From NCBI GenBank assembly GCA_017525525.1, contig JAFXSQ010000027.1, forward strand, positions 1 through 39,236: a stretch of 39,236 nucleotides of DNA, given 5' to 3'. A model generated the notes under the pieces. The model was not told the DNA's origin. It worked only from the letters and a program-made list of their open reading frames with translations, and did not search any database. Below, piece after piece: positions 16,727-25,421 of this stretch. A program made the translations under genes and the position numbers. This DNA is from Lachnospiraceae bacterium (lineage in GTDB: Bacteria > Bacillota > Clostridia > Lachnospirales > Lachnospiraceae). How positions within the stretch are numbered: the first letter of the stretch is position 1; the number at the start of each line of letters is the position of its first letter.

Positions 16727-18568
16727 ATGGAGAGAAAGCTTGCCAAAAGAGGCAATATGACAGATCGTATGGATATTGCCCTGAACAAATTCAGATCCAG
16801 GATGACTTCTTATCCGCCGGGGATGTGTCCGCTTGTTATGTACCGTTCCATCCTGCAGATGTCCATGAACCAGACCTGTGGAAAATGTGTTCCGTGCAGG
16901 GACGGTCTGGTTGAGGCGGAGCGCATGCTCAGGGACATCCTCAACGGCGATGCCACCGAGGAGACGCTTACAAGGCTCAAAAACCTGTGTGTGATGATAT
17001 CGGAGACTGCTGACTGCGCCGTGGGTGTGGTAGCGGCCAACACAGTTCTTGACAGCTTAAACGAATTTGCGGATGAGTACGAGAGCCATATTAAGAAACG
17101 CCGCTGCGTGGAGAATGTGATTCAGACCGTACCATGTATGACACTTTGCCCCGCACATGTGGATGTACCGGGTTATGTGGCACTCATAAAGCAGGGAGAT
17201 TACGCGGGGGCTATAAATGTGATCCGCGACAGAAATCCTTTCCCGACGGCATGTGCCATGGTATGCGAACACCCATGTGAGAGAAAGTGTCGCAGATCCA
17301 TAATAGATCAGCCAATCAACATAAGAGGCTTAAAGAAATATGCTGTGGATCAGGTGGCAGCGGACCAGGTGAAAACTCCTCAGGCAAATGTCAAGACAGG
17401 CAAGACTATCGCTGTAGTCGGCGGCGGTCCTTCGGGTATGACCGCGGCTTATTTCCTTGCACTTATGGGACACAAGGTTGTGTTATACGATGAGCACGAG
17501 AAGCTTGGCGGCATGCTCAGATACGGTATCCCGGAGTATCGTCTTCCGAAGGCCAGACTTGATGAGGATATCAATGCTATATTAAAGACAGGGGATATAG
17601 AGGTACATACCAACACCAAGATTGGCCGTGACATAACGGTGGATGAACTGAGAGAAAAGTATGATGCGGTTTACTTAGGCCTCGGTGCACAGCTGGGCAA
17701 CCGTATGCCGGTAGATAACGTGAACTGCAAGAATGTTATTCCTGCTGCGGACTTCCTTCAGGCCGTTGCAAGAGGCGACACGATTGATCTCGAGGGTAAG
17801 AAGGTTGCACTTATCGGTGGCGGAAATGTGGCTATGGACGCGGCAAGAACCGCGGTGCGTCTTAAAGCACAGTCTGTCCATGTATTTACAAGAAAGAGGG
17901 ATGACTATACAGCATTGGCGACCGAGATAGAGAGTGCTATGCAGGAGGGAGTTCATTTCAAGACTCTGCTTTCCTTCCTCCACCTTGAGGCGGACGAGAG
18001 TGATCCCGAGAAGATATCTGCAGTGTGGCTTCAGCCCGAGATCGTGGCTGAGTTCGACGAGTTCGGATTTGTGAAGACCGAGCATTCCTCACGATATCCC
18101 TACAGATTTACCTGTGATTACCTGATCCTCGGAGTCGGTCAGCGCTGTGATGTAGCTGATTTTGAGGCTGCGGGAATACCGGTGAATCGTGGGCGCATAC
18201 TTGCGGATGAAAGCTGTGCCATAGAGGGCGCGGACGGAGTGTTCTCCGGAGGAGACTGCGTGACCGGACCATCGACTGCAATAAATGCCATAGCGGCAGG
18301 GCAGGTTGCTGCCCATAATATAGATGAATACCTCGGCTATCATCATAAGATAGAATGTGAGGCAGTGGTTCCCCAGGCAAAGCCGAACAAGTGCATTCCT
18401 ACCGGGCGTGCCGAGATAGAGGAGAGGGATCCCTTCGAGAGAAAACAGGATTTTGTACATGTGGAGATACCCATGACGGAAGAAGAGGCTGCGCGCGAGG
18501 CCGGAAGATGTCTGCGCTGCGATCACTTCGGCTGCGGTGCTATGGAAGGGGGTAGATGCGCATGGTAG
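16727..18568 (+). CDS. NuoF C-terminal / GltD-like NAD(P)H oxidoreductase fusion, formate dehydrogenase partner
   Basis: This 613-residue iron-sulfur flavoprotein links an NAD(P)H site to the formate dehydrogenase encoded next. Residues about 40-115 are the NuoF [4Fe-4S] domain alone (C51, C54, C57 and C97 in CGKCVPCRDG and DCAVG), without the FMN/NADH domain. Residues about 130-210 are the Fer4_20 domain (CPAHVDVPGYV, NPFPTACAMVC, CERKCRR). The rest is the GltD-like pyridine nucleotide-disulfide fold, with an FAD motif (VVGGGPSGMTAAY) and a nucleotide motif (ALIGGGNVAMDAART). An AGGAGAAAG site precedes the ATG, and the stop overlaps the fdhF start region. The 97-base upstream gap holds an AAGTATT ... 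AATACTT hairpin and a duplicated TGAATCAATAA, but no clear promoter. NADPH preference is inferred from family members. Confidence 0.88.
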   Translation: MERKLAKRGNMTDRMDIALNKFRSRMTSYPPGMCPLVMYRSILQMSMNQTCGKCVPCRDGLVEAERMLRDILNGDATEETLTRLKNLCVMISETADCAVGVVAANTVLDSLNEFADEYESHIKKRRCVENVIQTVPCMTLCPAHVDVPGYVALIKQGDYAGAINVIRDRNPFPTACAMVCEHPCERKCRRSIIDQPINIRGLKKYAVDQVAADQVKTPQANVKTGKTIAVVGGGPSGMTAAYFLALMGHKVVLYDEHEKLGGMLRYGIPEYRLPKARLDEDINAILKTGDIEVHTNTKIGRDITVDELREKYDAVYLGLGAQLGNRMPVDNVNCKNVIPAADFLQAVARGDTIDLEGKKVALIGGGNVAMDAARTAVRLKAQSVHVFTRKRDDYTALATEIESAMQEGVHFKTLLSFLHLEADESDPEKISAVWLQPEIVAEFDEFGFVKTEHSSRYPYRFTCDYLILGVGQRCDVADFEAAGIPVNRGRILADESCAIEGADGVFSGGDCVTGPSTAINAIAAGQVAAHNIDEYLGYHHKIECEAVVPQAKPNKCIPTGRAEIEERDPFERKQDFVHVEIPMTEEEAAREAGRCLRCDHFGCGAMEGGRCAW

Positions 18569-21309
18569 AGAATATGACAGGCAATAATACCGATAAGGCT
18601 GTTGAGAATAAGATACACATTACGATAAACGGCAGGGAATACGAAACAGAGGCCGGAAAGAAGATAATTAATATCTGTAAGGAAAACGGGATAGAGATAC
18701 CGTCTCTGTGCCACCTTAAGGATTACAGTGACATAGGCTCCTGCCGTCTGTGTATGGTTGATATAGAAGGCTATGATACCATGTTTGCCGCCTGCCGTAC
18801 CAAGGCTGAGGACGGTATGGTCATCAATACGACTTCCGAGAAGCTTGAGGCTTACAGGAAGGAGATGCTTAAGTTACTTTTGTCAAACCATACGGTGGAC
18901 TGCATGAACTGTCCGCAGAACGGCAGCTGTACACTTCAGGAGCTTTGCAACAGATATGAGATCAAGGATACCCCCTATGCGGGCTCCAGAAGAAAGATAG
19001 AGAAGAAGCTTCCGAAACTTTCGGACAATCCATACATTGTCTACGATCCTTCGAAGTGCGTGCATTGTCAGAGATGTATAAGCGCCTGCCACCGTGCTGC
19101 GGGCAACGGGGCTTTAAACAGCGGAAGAACAGGCGTGTTCCATACCGTGGAGGCACCCTTCGGTGAGGACTGGAAGACCACGGGATGCGAGACCTGCGGT
19201 AACTGCGCGGCTGCCTGCCCGACAGGAGCGCTCTCGCTCAAACGACAGGAGAAGTACAGAAGCTGGGAGACAAAGAAGGTGCTTACCACCTGCCCGCACT
19301 GTGCGACAGGCTGTCAGTATTACCTGGTTGTCAAGGGCAATGAGATAGTGGATGTGGAGGCCGCAGACGGACCTTCAAACCACGGCCTGCTCTGTGTAAA
19401 GGGCCGTTCGGGAAGCTTTGATTTTGTAAATGCGCCGGACAGACTTAAAACTCCTCTTATCAAGAATAAGGAAACGGGCGAGTTTGAGCCTGTGACTTGG
19501 GAGGAGGCAATCTCCTATACCGCAAAGCGCTTTATGGAGATAAAGGAGAAGTACGGTCCGGATTCGCTGGCAGGCTTTGCCTGCTCGCGTTCCGCCAATG
19601 AAGACATATACATGGTTCAGAAGATGGTCAGAACCTGCTTCGGAACAAATAATACTGATAACTGCGCGCGCGTATGCCACTCGGCAACCGTTGCCGGCTT
19701 AGCGAAGACTCTGGGCTCGGGCGCCATGACCAATCCAATCTACGACATAACACATGATGTGGATTGCATACTTTTGGTCGGCTCCAATCCCGAGGAGGCT
19801 CACCCTGTTGTGGGCATGCAGATAAGACAGGCCGTTCAGAGGGGCACAAGGCTTATTGTTGTCGATCCGAGATCCATAGGGCTTTCAAAGGATGCCGACA
19901 TCCACCTGAAGCTTCGTCCCGGAACGAATGTAGCCTTTGCCAACGGCATGATGCATGTGATGATAAAGGAAGACCTTATCGATCATGATTACGTGGATAA
20001 GTTCACCGAGGACTTTGACAAGATAAAGGAGCTTGTGGAGGAGTACACTCCAGAGAAGGTGGGAGAGATCTGCCACATTGATCCGGATATGCTTATTGAG
20101 GCAGCGCGTATGTATGCAACCGCTAAAAAAGCGCCGATTATATACTGTCTCGGTGTTACAGAGCATTCGACCGGTACCGAGGGCGTAATGAGCATGTCAA
20201 ATATGGCCCTTCTCTGCGGCAAGGTCGGAAGAAGCGGCTGCGGCGTAAATCCTTTAAGAGGACAGAACAATGTACAGGGCGCCTGCGACATGGGCGCGCA
20301 GCCGACCGATTACCCGGGCTACCAGAAGGTTGACAAGCCTGAGGTCAGGGAGAAGTTCGAGAAGGCCTGGGGCGTTAAGCTCAATCCCAATCCGGGACTT
20401 AAGGCTACGGAGGTATTTCCTGCGGCTATAGAAGGCAAGATCAAGGGACTTTATATCTGCGGTGAGGATCCGATTGTTACGGATCCCGACACGGAGCACA
20501 TAAAGCATGCGTTGGAGAGCTTAGAGTTCTTCGTAATGCAGGAGCTCTTTATGACAGAGACCGCAAAGTATGCGGATGTCATCCTTCCCGGAAGAAGCTA
20601 TGCTGAGAAGGAGGGTACATTTACCAATACCGAGCGGCGTGTACAGAGGATAAGGACTGCCGTTACGGTTGAGGGAGATATGCGCCTTGATACGGACATA
20701 TTGACAGATCTGATGAATGCCATGGGATATCCCCAGAAGCGCCTTACGGCTTCAGAGATAATGGACGAGATAGCTTCGGTTACGCCGAGCTTTGCAGGTA
20801 TCAGCTTTGCAAGGCTCGATGCGGGAGAGTCTCTCCAGTGGCCGTGTAAGGATACGACTACCCAGGGTACGCCGATCATGCATGTGGGCGGTCCCGTAAG
20901 GGGAAGAGCTCTTCTTTACCCGGCGGTTTACAAGCCTTCACAGGAGCTTCCGGACGAGGAATTCCCGTTTGTGCTTACGACCGGACGAATACTCTATCAG
21001 TACAATGCGGCTGCCATGACGGCGCGCGCTCCCGGTCTTATGGAGATTGCCGGAGAGGGCTTTATAGAGGTTAACTTTAAGGATGCGGACAGGCTTGGTA
21101 TAAAGAACGGCGAGAGGATAAAGGTAAGTAGCAGAAGAGGCGAGATTACCGCTACCGCAAGAGTTGGAAGGAAGGTTTCCGAGGGCGAGACCTGGATGCC
21201 CTTCCACTTCCCGGATTCTCCGGTAAACAAGCTGACGAACGCTGCGCTTGATGACTTCGCCCGCATACCGGAGTACAAGGTATGTGCGGTAAATATAGGT
21301 AAACTGTAA
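18562..21309 (+). CDS. fdhF: formate dehydrogenase catalytic subunit, Cys type
   Basis: This 915-residue molybdopterin (bis-MGD) enzyme interconverts formate and CO2. N-terminal electron-transfer domains are a [2Fe-2S] ferredoxin (CHLKDYSDIGSCRLC), a His-ligated [4Fe-4S] (HTVDCMNCPQNGSC) and two [4Fe-4S] motifs (CVHCQRCISACH and CETCGNCAAACPTGA). The catalytic part begins with its own [4Fe-4S] motif (CPHCATGC). The metal ligand is Cys372 in NCARVCHSATVAGL, encoded by TGC at 19675-19677, where many homologues have selenocysteine. The C-terminal MGD-binding domain ends in IPEYKVCAVNIG. I start at 18562, nine bases after AAGGGGG; the ATG at 18556 is only three bases from it. The gene overlaps the end of the flavoprotein gene, a sign of a tight complex. 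Family assignment rests on the ferredoxin N-terminus and the conserved VCHSATVAGL. Confidence 0.93.
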   Translation: MVENMTGNNTDKAVENKIHITINGREYETEAGKKIINICKENGIEIPSLCHLKDYSDIGSCRLCMVDIEGYDTMFAACRTKAEDGMVINTTSEKLEAYRKEMLKLLLSNHTVDCMNCPQNGSCTLQELCNRYEIKDTPYAGSRRKIEKKLPKLSDNPYIVYDPSKCVHCQRCISACHRAAGNGALNSGRTGVFHTVEAPFGEDWKTTGCETCGNCAAACPTGALSLKRQEKYRSWETKKVLTTCPHCATGCQYYLVVKGNEIVDVEAADGPSNHGLLCVKGRSGSFDFVNAPDRLKTPLIKNKETGEFEPVTWEEAISYTAKRFMEIKEKYGPDSLAGFACSRSANEDIYMVQKMVRTCFGTNNTDNCARVCHSATVAGLAKTLGSGAMTNPIYDITHDVDCILLVGSNPEEAHPVVGMQIRQAVQRGTRLIVVDPRSIGLSKDADIHLKLRPGTNVAFANGMMHVMIKEDLIDHDYVDKFTEDFDKIKELVEEYTPEKVGEICHIDPDMLIEAARMYATAKKAPIIYCLGVTEHSTGTEGVMSMSNMALLCGKVGRSGCGVNPLRGQNNVQGACDMGAQPTDYPGYQKVDKPEVREKFEKAWGVKLNPNPGLKATEVFPAAIEGKIKGLYICGEDPIVTDPDTEHIKHALESLEFFVMQELFMTETAKYADVILPGRSYAEKEGTFTNTERRVQRIRTAVTVEGDMRLDTDILTDLMNAMGYPQKRLTASEIMDEIASVTPSFAGISFARLDAGESLQWPCKDTTTQGTPIMHVGGPVRGRALLYPAVYKPSQELPDEEFPFVLTTGRILYQYNAAAMTARAPGLMEIAGEGFIEVNFKDADRLGIKNGERIKVSSRRGEITATARVGRKVSEGETWMPFHFPDSPVNKLTNAALDDFARIPEYKVCAVNIGKL

Positions 21310-21311
21310 AT

Positions 21312-22607
21312 ATGGAAATAGAACAGGCATTAAGCGCGCTGCTTGATGAGGTGGCGCCTGTAAATGAAATAGAGACTGTTCCTCTTCACGAGGCAACAGG
21401 GCGTGTTCTTGCAGAGGGGGTTACGGCCCCCTTTGCCGTTCCGCACTTTCCTAAAGCTGCGATGGATGGCTATGCAGTAAAGGCGGAGACTGTAAAGGCA
21501 GCGACGAAGGAGAACCCGGTCAGGTTAAAGGTGGTCGGAGAGATGCTTGCGGGAGATGCGGGTTATGTAAATGTGCCTAATGAGATAGACACTGTGGACG
21601 GCGAAGGAGTGTCCGCCGGGTCAGACAATTCGGATGGTGGTTTGACTAAGGCGTTAGACAATTGCGCAGTCCGCATTATGACCGGCGCCTGTGTGCCCGA
21701 GGACTTTGACGCAGTGGTTAAGCAGGAGGATACGGACTATGGTGAGACCGAGGCGCTCATATACAAGGGCGTGGAGCCTTATATGAATTACTGTAAGGTC
21801 GGTGAGGATATCCAAGAGGGAAGTCCGGTGCTTGCCAAGGGAAGAAGAGTCGGCAGGACGGAAGCGGGAGTTTTAGCCAGCCTCGGGATAACAAGGGTAG
21901 AGGTTGTAAGAAGGTTAAAAGTATCTGTAATCTCAACGGGCAGTGAGCTTGTGAATCTTGAAGAGGATTCCGGGATTTCCGGCGCAGCTCCCGAGAAGGG
22001 AAAGATATACAACAGCATTGCTTATACGCTTTCGGCCAGTCTTTACAATATGGGCTTTGAGGCGGATTGCAGTATATGCGCAGACGATGAACAAAGGATA
22101 GAAGAAAGCATAAGACAGGCGCTTGACAAATCTGATGTGGTTATAACCACCGGAGGCGTGTCTGTCGGAAAGAAGGATCTGCTTCCCGAGGTTTTAGACA
22201 GGATCGGCGCAAAGAGGGTGTTCTCGAGGGTGAATATCCAGCCGGGCACGCCGACTATCGGAAGTGTGCTGAACGGTAAGGCAATCTTAAGCTTGTCGGG
22301 CAATCCATACGCGGCTTTAGTAAATTACGACTTATACTTTATGCCGCTTGCGGCTAAACTCACCGGCTGTGCTGCATACCTTCCCGTGAGGGAAAGGGCG
22401 GTTTTACAAAGCGAGTACAACAAGGCAAACTCTCACCGAAGGTTCCTTCGCGCGAAGGTTGAGGATGGCAGGGTGTACCTTACGGCGAAAGCACATGCTT
22501 CATCGGTGCTTTCAAATCTGCTTGACTGTAATTGCTACATAGATCTTAAGGAAGAAACAGCGCTTAAACCCGGAGATGAAGTGACGATAATCAGACTACC
22601 GGATTAG
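21312..22607 (+). CDS. moeA: molybdopterin molybdenumtransferase
   Basis: MoeA inserts molybdate into adenylylated molybdopterin. Key segments are the N-terminal PHFPKAAMDGYAVKAE, STGSELVNLEE, TTGGVSVGKKDLLPEVL, and the QPGTPTIGSVLNG plus LSGNPYAALVNY loops. At 431 residues it is slightly longer than usual. An acidic insertion (residues about 90-117, NEIDTVDGEGVSAG and so on) lies before the conserved AVRIMTGACVPEDFDAVV. The start is two bases after the fdhF stop with no good ribosome site, so translation probably depends on termination of fdhF. Confidence 0.93.
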   Translation: MEIEQALSALLDEVAPVNEIETVPLHEATGRVLAEGVTAPFAVPHFPKAAMDGYAVKAETVKAATKENPVRLKVVGEMLAGDAGYVNVPNEIDTVDGEGVSAGSDNSDGGLTKALDNCAVRIMTGACVPEDFDAVVKQEDTDYGETEALIYKGVEPYMNYCKVGEDIQEGSPVLAKGRRVGRTEAGVLASLGITRVEVVRRLKVSVISTGSELVNLEEDSGISGAAPEKGKIYNSIAYTLSASLYNMGFEADCSICADDEQRIEESIRQALDKSDVVITTGGVSVGKKDLLPEVLDRIGAKRVFSRVNIQPGTPTIGSVLNGKAILSLSGNPYAALVNYDLYFMPLAAKLTGCAAYLPVRERAVLQSEYNKANSHRRFLRAKVEDGRVYLTAKAHASSVLSNLLDCNCYIDLKEETALKPGDEVTIIRLPD

Positions 22608-22634
22608 ACAAATATAAATGGTAGAATAAAAGAA

Positions 22635-22655
22635 AAGATTCCTCAGAATGACACC
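22635..22655 (-). repeat. shortened copy of the dispersed intergenic repeat, reverse orientation
   Basis: AAGATTCCTCAGAATGACACC is the reverse complement of the GTGTCATTCTGAGG...AATCTT family, lacking the middle part. It lies in the 65-base gap between moeA and the mobAB fusion and is the only copy in this opposite, truncated form. Confidence 0.6.
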
Positions 22656-22672
22656 GGGGTGCAAGGCCTTAA

Positions 22673-23773
22673 GTGAAGAAAATAAAAAATACTATGCTTA
22701 ATATGAATAAAACTGTTTCCTTCTCCGTGGGCATTCTTGCCGGAGGAAAGAGCAGTCGGATGGGGCAGAATAAGGCCCTGATGGAATTCAATAACGATAC
22801 CATGATTGGGAGGATCTCAAAGCAGTTTAAGGGCTTTGGAGAGGTCCTTGTTTCCGCGTCTCAAAGAGGATTATATGAGGCGGAGGGAATAAAGGTAGTA
22901 TATGATGAGAATGACAGCATAGGCCCTGTCGAAGGCATCAGACAGGTTTTGATGAATGCGGATACGGAGTATGTGTTTGTATGCGCCGCGGACATGCCCT
23001 TCGTGAACCGAGAGATTGCGGAGTATATCGCGGAATTCATATCATCCGATTATGACTGTTATGTGGTGACGGACGGGGAGAAGATACATCCTCTCTGCGC
23101 CATTTATTCAAAGCGGGTTCTGCCCGTGATAGAGGAATTGATAAGGGAAAAGAAGTTCAGATTGTTGGAGCTTCTTAACCGCGTGCGCACGAAATATATA
23201 AGTCTTGAGCATACGAGCTTTGATAAAAAGGTTGTAAGGAATGTCAACACTAAGGACGAGTTTCTTGCTTTAAGCCTCCCGGTCGTATTTACCGTGTCGG
23301 GCTTTCATAACAGCGGTAAGACCGGACTTATCGAGAAGCTTATAAACGAGTTTATAGCCGAAGGTCGTACGGTCGGTGTTATAAAGCATGACGGGCATGA
23401 CCATATCAGAGTGGCTGAAGGTACGGACACCGCAAGGGCAAGGCAGGCCGGAGCGGTATGCACGGCGGTTTTCTCGGACACAGGGTATGTGTTTGAGGCG
23501 CAGGGCAGTGCCGGACCTAAGAGGCTGATTGAGCTTATGAAGGCTGCGGAGGCCCCGCCTGATATAATTATCCTCGAAGGCTTTAAGAATTCGGCTTACC
23601 CGAAGATTGAGGTGGTCCGAAAAGAGGTGTGTCCCGAAAGTGTTGCGGATACGAAAAGCCTAATATGCATAGCAACCGACTGTATATCTCCTGATGAAAC
23701 AAGCTGCCCGGTGTACGGGCTTGATGATGTTCGGGGGATTTTTTCGTGTTTGAAAAAGTATTTCGGAATATGA
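22673..23773 (+). CDS. mobAB: MobA-MobB fusion (molybdopterin guanine dinucleotide synthesis)
   Basis: The N-terminal half (to about residue 204) is MobA, which attaches GMP to molybdopterin. Its nucleotide-binding loop is GILAGGKSSRMGQNKALME, followed by CAADMPFVN. The C-terminal half is MobB, a GTP-binding protein thought to assist MobA, with the P-loop SGFHNSGKTGLIEKL and the KHDGHDH motif. The bis-MGD form of the cofactor is what FdhF needs, so the gene fits its place. The start is uncertain: a GTG at 22673 has only a weak AAGG upstream, and ATGs at 22694 and 22703 lack a clear site. The MobA fold begins at about residue 15, so any of the three is possible. Confidence 0.9.
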   Translation: MKKIKNTMLNMNKTVSFSVGILAGGKSSRMGQNKALMEFNNDTMIGRISKQFKGFGEVLVSASQRGLYEAEGIKVVYDENDSIGPVEGIRQVLMNADTEYVFVCAADMPFVNREIAEYIAEFISSDYDCYVVTDGEKIHPLCAIYSKRVLPVIEELIREKKFRLLELLNRVRTKYISLEHTSFDKKVVRNVNTKDEFLALSLPVVFTVSGFHNSGKTGLIEKLINEFIAEGRTVGVIKHDGHDHIRVAEGTDTARARQAGAVCTAVFSDTGYVFEAQGSAGPKRLIELMKAAEAPPDIIILEGFKNSAYPKIEVVRKEVCPESVADTKSLICIATDCISPDETSCPVYGLDDVRGIFSCLKKYFGI

Positions 23774-23784
23774 GGTTATAGATT

Positions 23785-24819
23785 ATGAAACTTATAAATA
23801 CAGAGGAAGCGGTGGGGCATGTGCTCTGCCACGACATAACTCAGATAATCCCGGGCGAAAAGAAAGGTCCTGTATTCAAGAAAGGGCATATAGTGACCGA
23901 GGAGGATATCCCCGTGCTTCTGTCCGTAGGAAAGGAGCACCTGTATGTGTGGGAGAAGACCGAAGGGATACTCCACGAGGATGAGGCTGCGGAGATACTA
24001 CGCGGGATATGTATGTGCGAGGACGAAGCATTTACGGCATCCCAACCGAGCGAAGGAAAGATAGAGCTTAAGGCGGCAATCCCGGGCCTGCTCAAGATAA
24101 ACCGTGAGAGGCTTAACGCCGTTAACGGATTGGGCGAGATGATGATAGCGACCGTAAAGGGCGATCGGCCTGTAAAGGCGGGAGACAAGATAGCGGCTAC
24201 GCGCATAATTCCTCTTGTCATAGAGGAGGAGAAGATGAAGCGCGCAAAGGAGGCTGCGGGCGAAGAACCTATACTATCAATCCTGCCGTTTAAGAAGCTT
24301 AGGTACGGCCTTGTGACCACGGGAAATGAGGTTGCGACTAAGCGAATCAAGGACGCCTTTGGTCCGGTGCTTAAAGAGAAAATGTCGGAGTATGACGGCG
24401 AATGTATGGGGCAGGTGGTGCTGCCGGATGATTTAACGCTGATCAAAAGCGCGATTACTAATTTTGCGGCATCCGGAGCTGATATGGTTCTTGTAAGCGG
24501 AGGAATGAGTGTCGATCCGGACGATAAAACTCCGGGGGCGATAAAAGCTACGGGCGCGGATATAATAAGCTACGGAGCGCCTGTGCTTCCGGGAGCGATG
24601 TTCCTGTTATCATACTTAAAATGCGGTGAAAGGGAGATACCGGTACTCGGACTTCCGGGCTGCGTGATGTACGCAAAACGGACCGTGTTCGACCTGGTGC
24701 TGCCAAGGATAATCGCGGGAGAAAGACTGGAGCCGGAGGATTTGGTACAGTACGGCGAAGGAGGGCTTTGCCTTTCTTGCGAGGTGTGCCACTTCCCTAA
24801 TTGTTCGTTCGGAAGATAG
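23785..24819 (+). CDS. MoeA/MogA-fold molybdopterin-binding protein with Cys-rich tail
   Basis: This 344-residue protein has a MoCF-biosynthesis (molybdopterin-binding) domain in its second half: YGLVTTGNEV, DMVLVSGGMSVDPDDKTPGAI, YGAPVLPGAMF and LGLPGCVMYAKRT. The N-terminal half (VGHVLCHDITQIIPGEKKGP, then KKGHIVTEEDI) resembles a SAF-like linker region. It is not the standard MoeA, which is encoded at 21312. The last 18 residues have four Cys and one His (LSCEVCHFPNC plus the preceding C), a possible metal- or sulfur-binding tail. The gene follows mobAB by 11 bases in the same operon. Related proteins are often found with molybdenum enzymes in Clostridia; the exact reaction is unknown. A role in cofactor modification or delivery to FdhF is inference. 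Confidence 0.75.
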   Translation: MKLINTEEAVGHVLCHDITQIIPGEKKGPVFKKGHIVTEEDIPVLLSVGKEHLYVWEKTEGILHEDEAAEILRGICMCEDEAFTASQPSEGKIELKAAIPGLLKINRERLNAVNGLGEMMIATVKGDRPVKAGDKIAATRIIPLVIEEEKMKRAKEAAGEEPILSILPFKKLRYGLVTTGNEVATKRIKDAFGPVLKEKMSEYDGECMGQVVLPDDLTLIKSAITNFAASGADMVLVSGGMSVDPDDKTPGAIKATGADIISYGAPVLPGAMFLLSYLKCGEREIPVLGLPGCVMYAKRTVFDLVLPRIIAGERLEPEDLVQYGEGGLCLSCEVCHFPNCSFGR

Positions 24820-24836
24820 TGTCATAATAAAAGACA

Positions 24837-24921
24837 GTGTCATCCTGAGGGCGAAGCCCGAAGAAGCTTAATCAAAAAAGTGTCATTCTGAGGACGAAGT
24901 CCGAAGAATCTTAATCGGAGG
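24837..24921 (+). repeat. two tandem copies of the dispersed intergenic repeat before moaC
   Basis: Copy one (24837-24873) reads GTGTCATCCTGAGGGCGA then AGCCCGAAGAAGCTTAATC. Copy two (24880-24917) reads GTGTCATTCTGAGGACGA then AGTCCGAAGAATCTTAATC. Each has an internal hairpin (GGGCgaaGCCC or GGACgaaGTCC). Copy two runs directly into GGAGG (24917-24921), the ribosome site of moaC. Confidence 0.88.
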
Positions 24922-24928
24922 TTTATTA

Positions 24929-25402
24929 ATGGACGGTTTTACACATATAGACGAGAACGGAAAAGCAAATATGGTGGATGTCGGCGACAAGTCCGAGACA
25001 AAGCGCTATGCGAAGGCGACGGGCAGGATACGTGTGAACGAAGAGGTGTACAGCGCCGTGGCTAAAGGAAGTGTTGCAAAGGGCGATGTTCTCGGCGCCG
25101 CGCGGATAGCCGGAATTATGGCAGCAAAGAAAACTCCGGAGCTTATCCCTCTGTGCCACACCCTGCTTTTGTCTAAGGTATCGGTTGAGTTTGTATTTGA
25201 TGACAAGGCAAGGGAGATAATATGCACCTGTGAGGTAAAGCTTACAGGCAGGACGGGCGCGGAGATGGAGGCTTTGACAGGTGTGTCGGTGGCGTTGCTT
25301 ACCGTATACGATATGTGTAAGGCCATAGATAAAAGGATGGAGATACACGGTGTCAGACTTGTAGAAAAGGACGGAGGAAAGTCAGGACACTTTGTATCTT
25401 AA
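24929..25402 (+). CDS. moaC: cyclic pyranopterin monophosphate synthase
   Basis: MoaC converts the MoaA product into cyclic pyranopterin monophosphate, the second step of molybdopterin synthesis. The 157-residue length and the conserved segments MVDVGDKSETKRYAKATG, PLCHTLLLSKV, GRTGAEMEALTGVSVA, LTVYDMCKAIDK and the closing LVEKDGGKSGHF are typical. The ribosome site GGAGG (24917-24921) is joined to the end of a dispersed repeat copy. moaA, encoding the preceding step, lies 3 kb downstream beyond modABC. Confidence 0.96.
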   Translation: MDGFTHIDENGKANMVDVGDKSETKRYAKATGRIRVNEEVYSAVAKGSVAKGDVLGAARIAGIMAAKKTPELIPLCHTLLLSKVSVEFVFDDKAREIICTCEVKLTGRTGAEMEALTGVSVALLTVYDMCKAIDKRMEIHGVRLVEKDGGKSGHFVS

Positions 25403-25421
25403 ATACGGAGGTTTTGATAAA

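Noticed and set aside
19675-19677. Selenocysteine codon in FdhF
   Set aside because: The codon is TGC (Cys), and the reading frame has no internal TGA.
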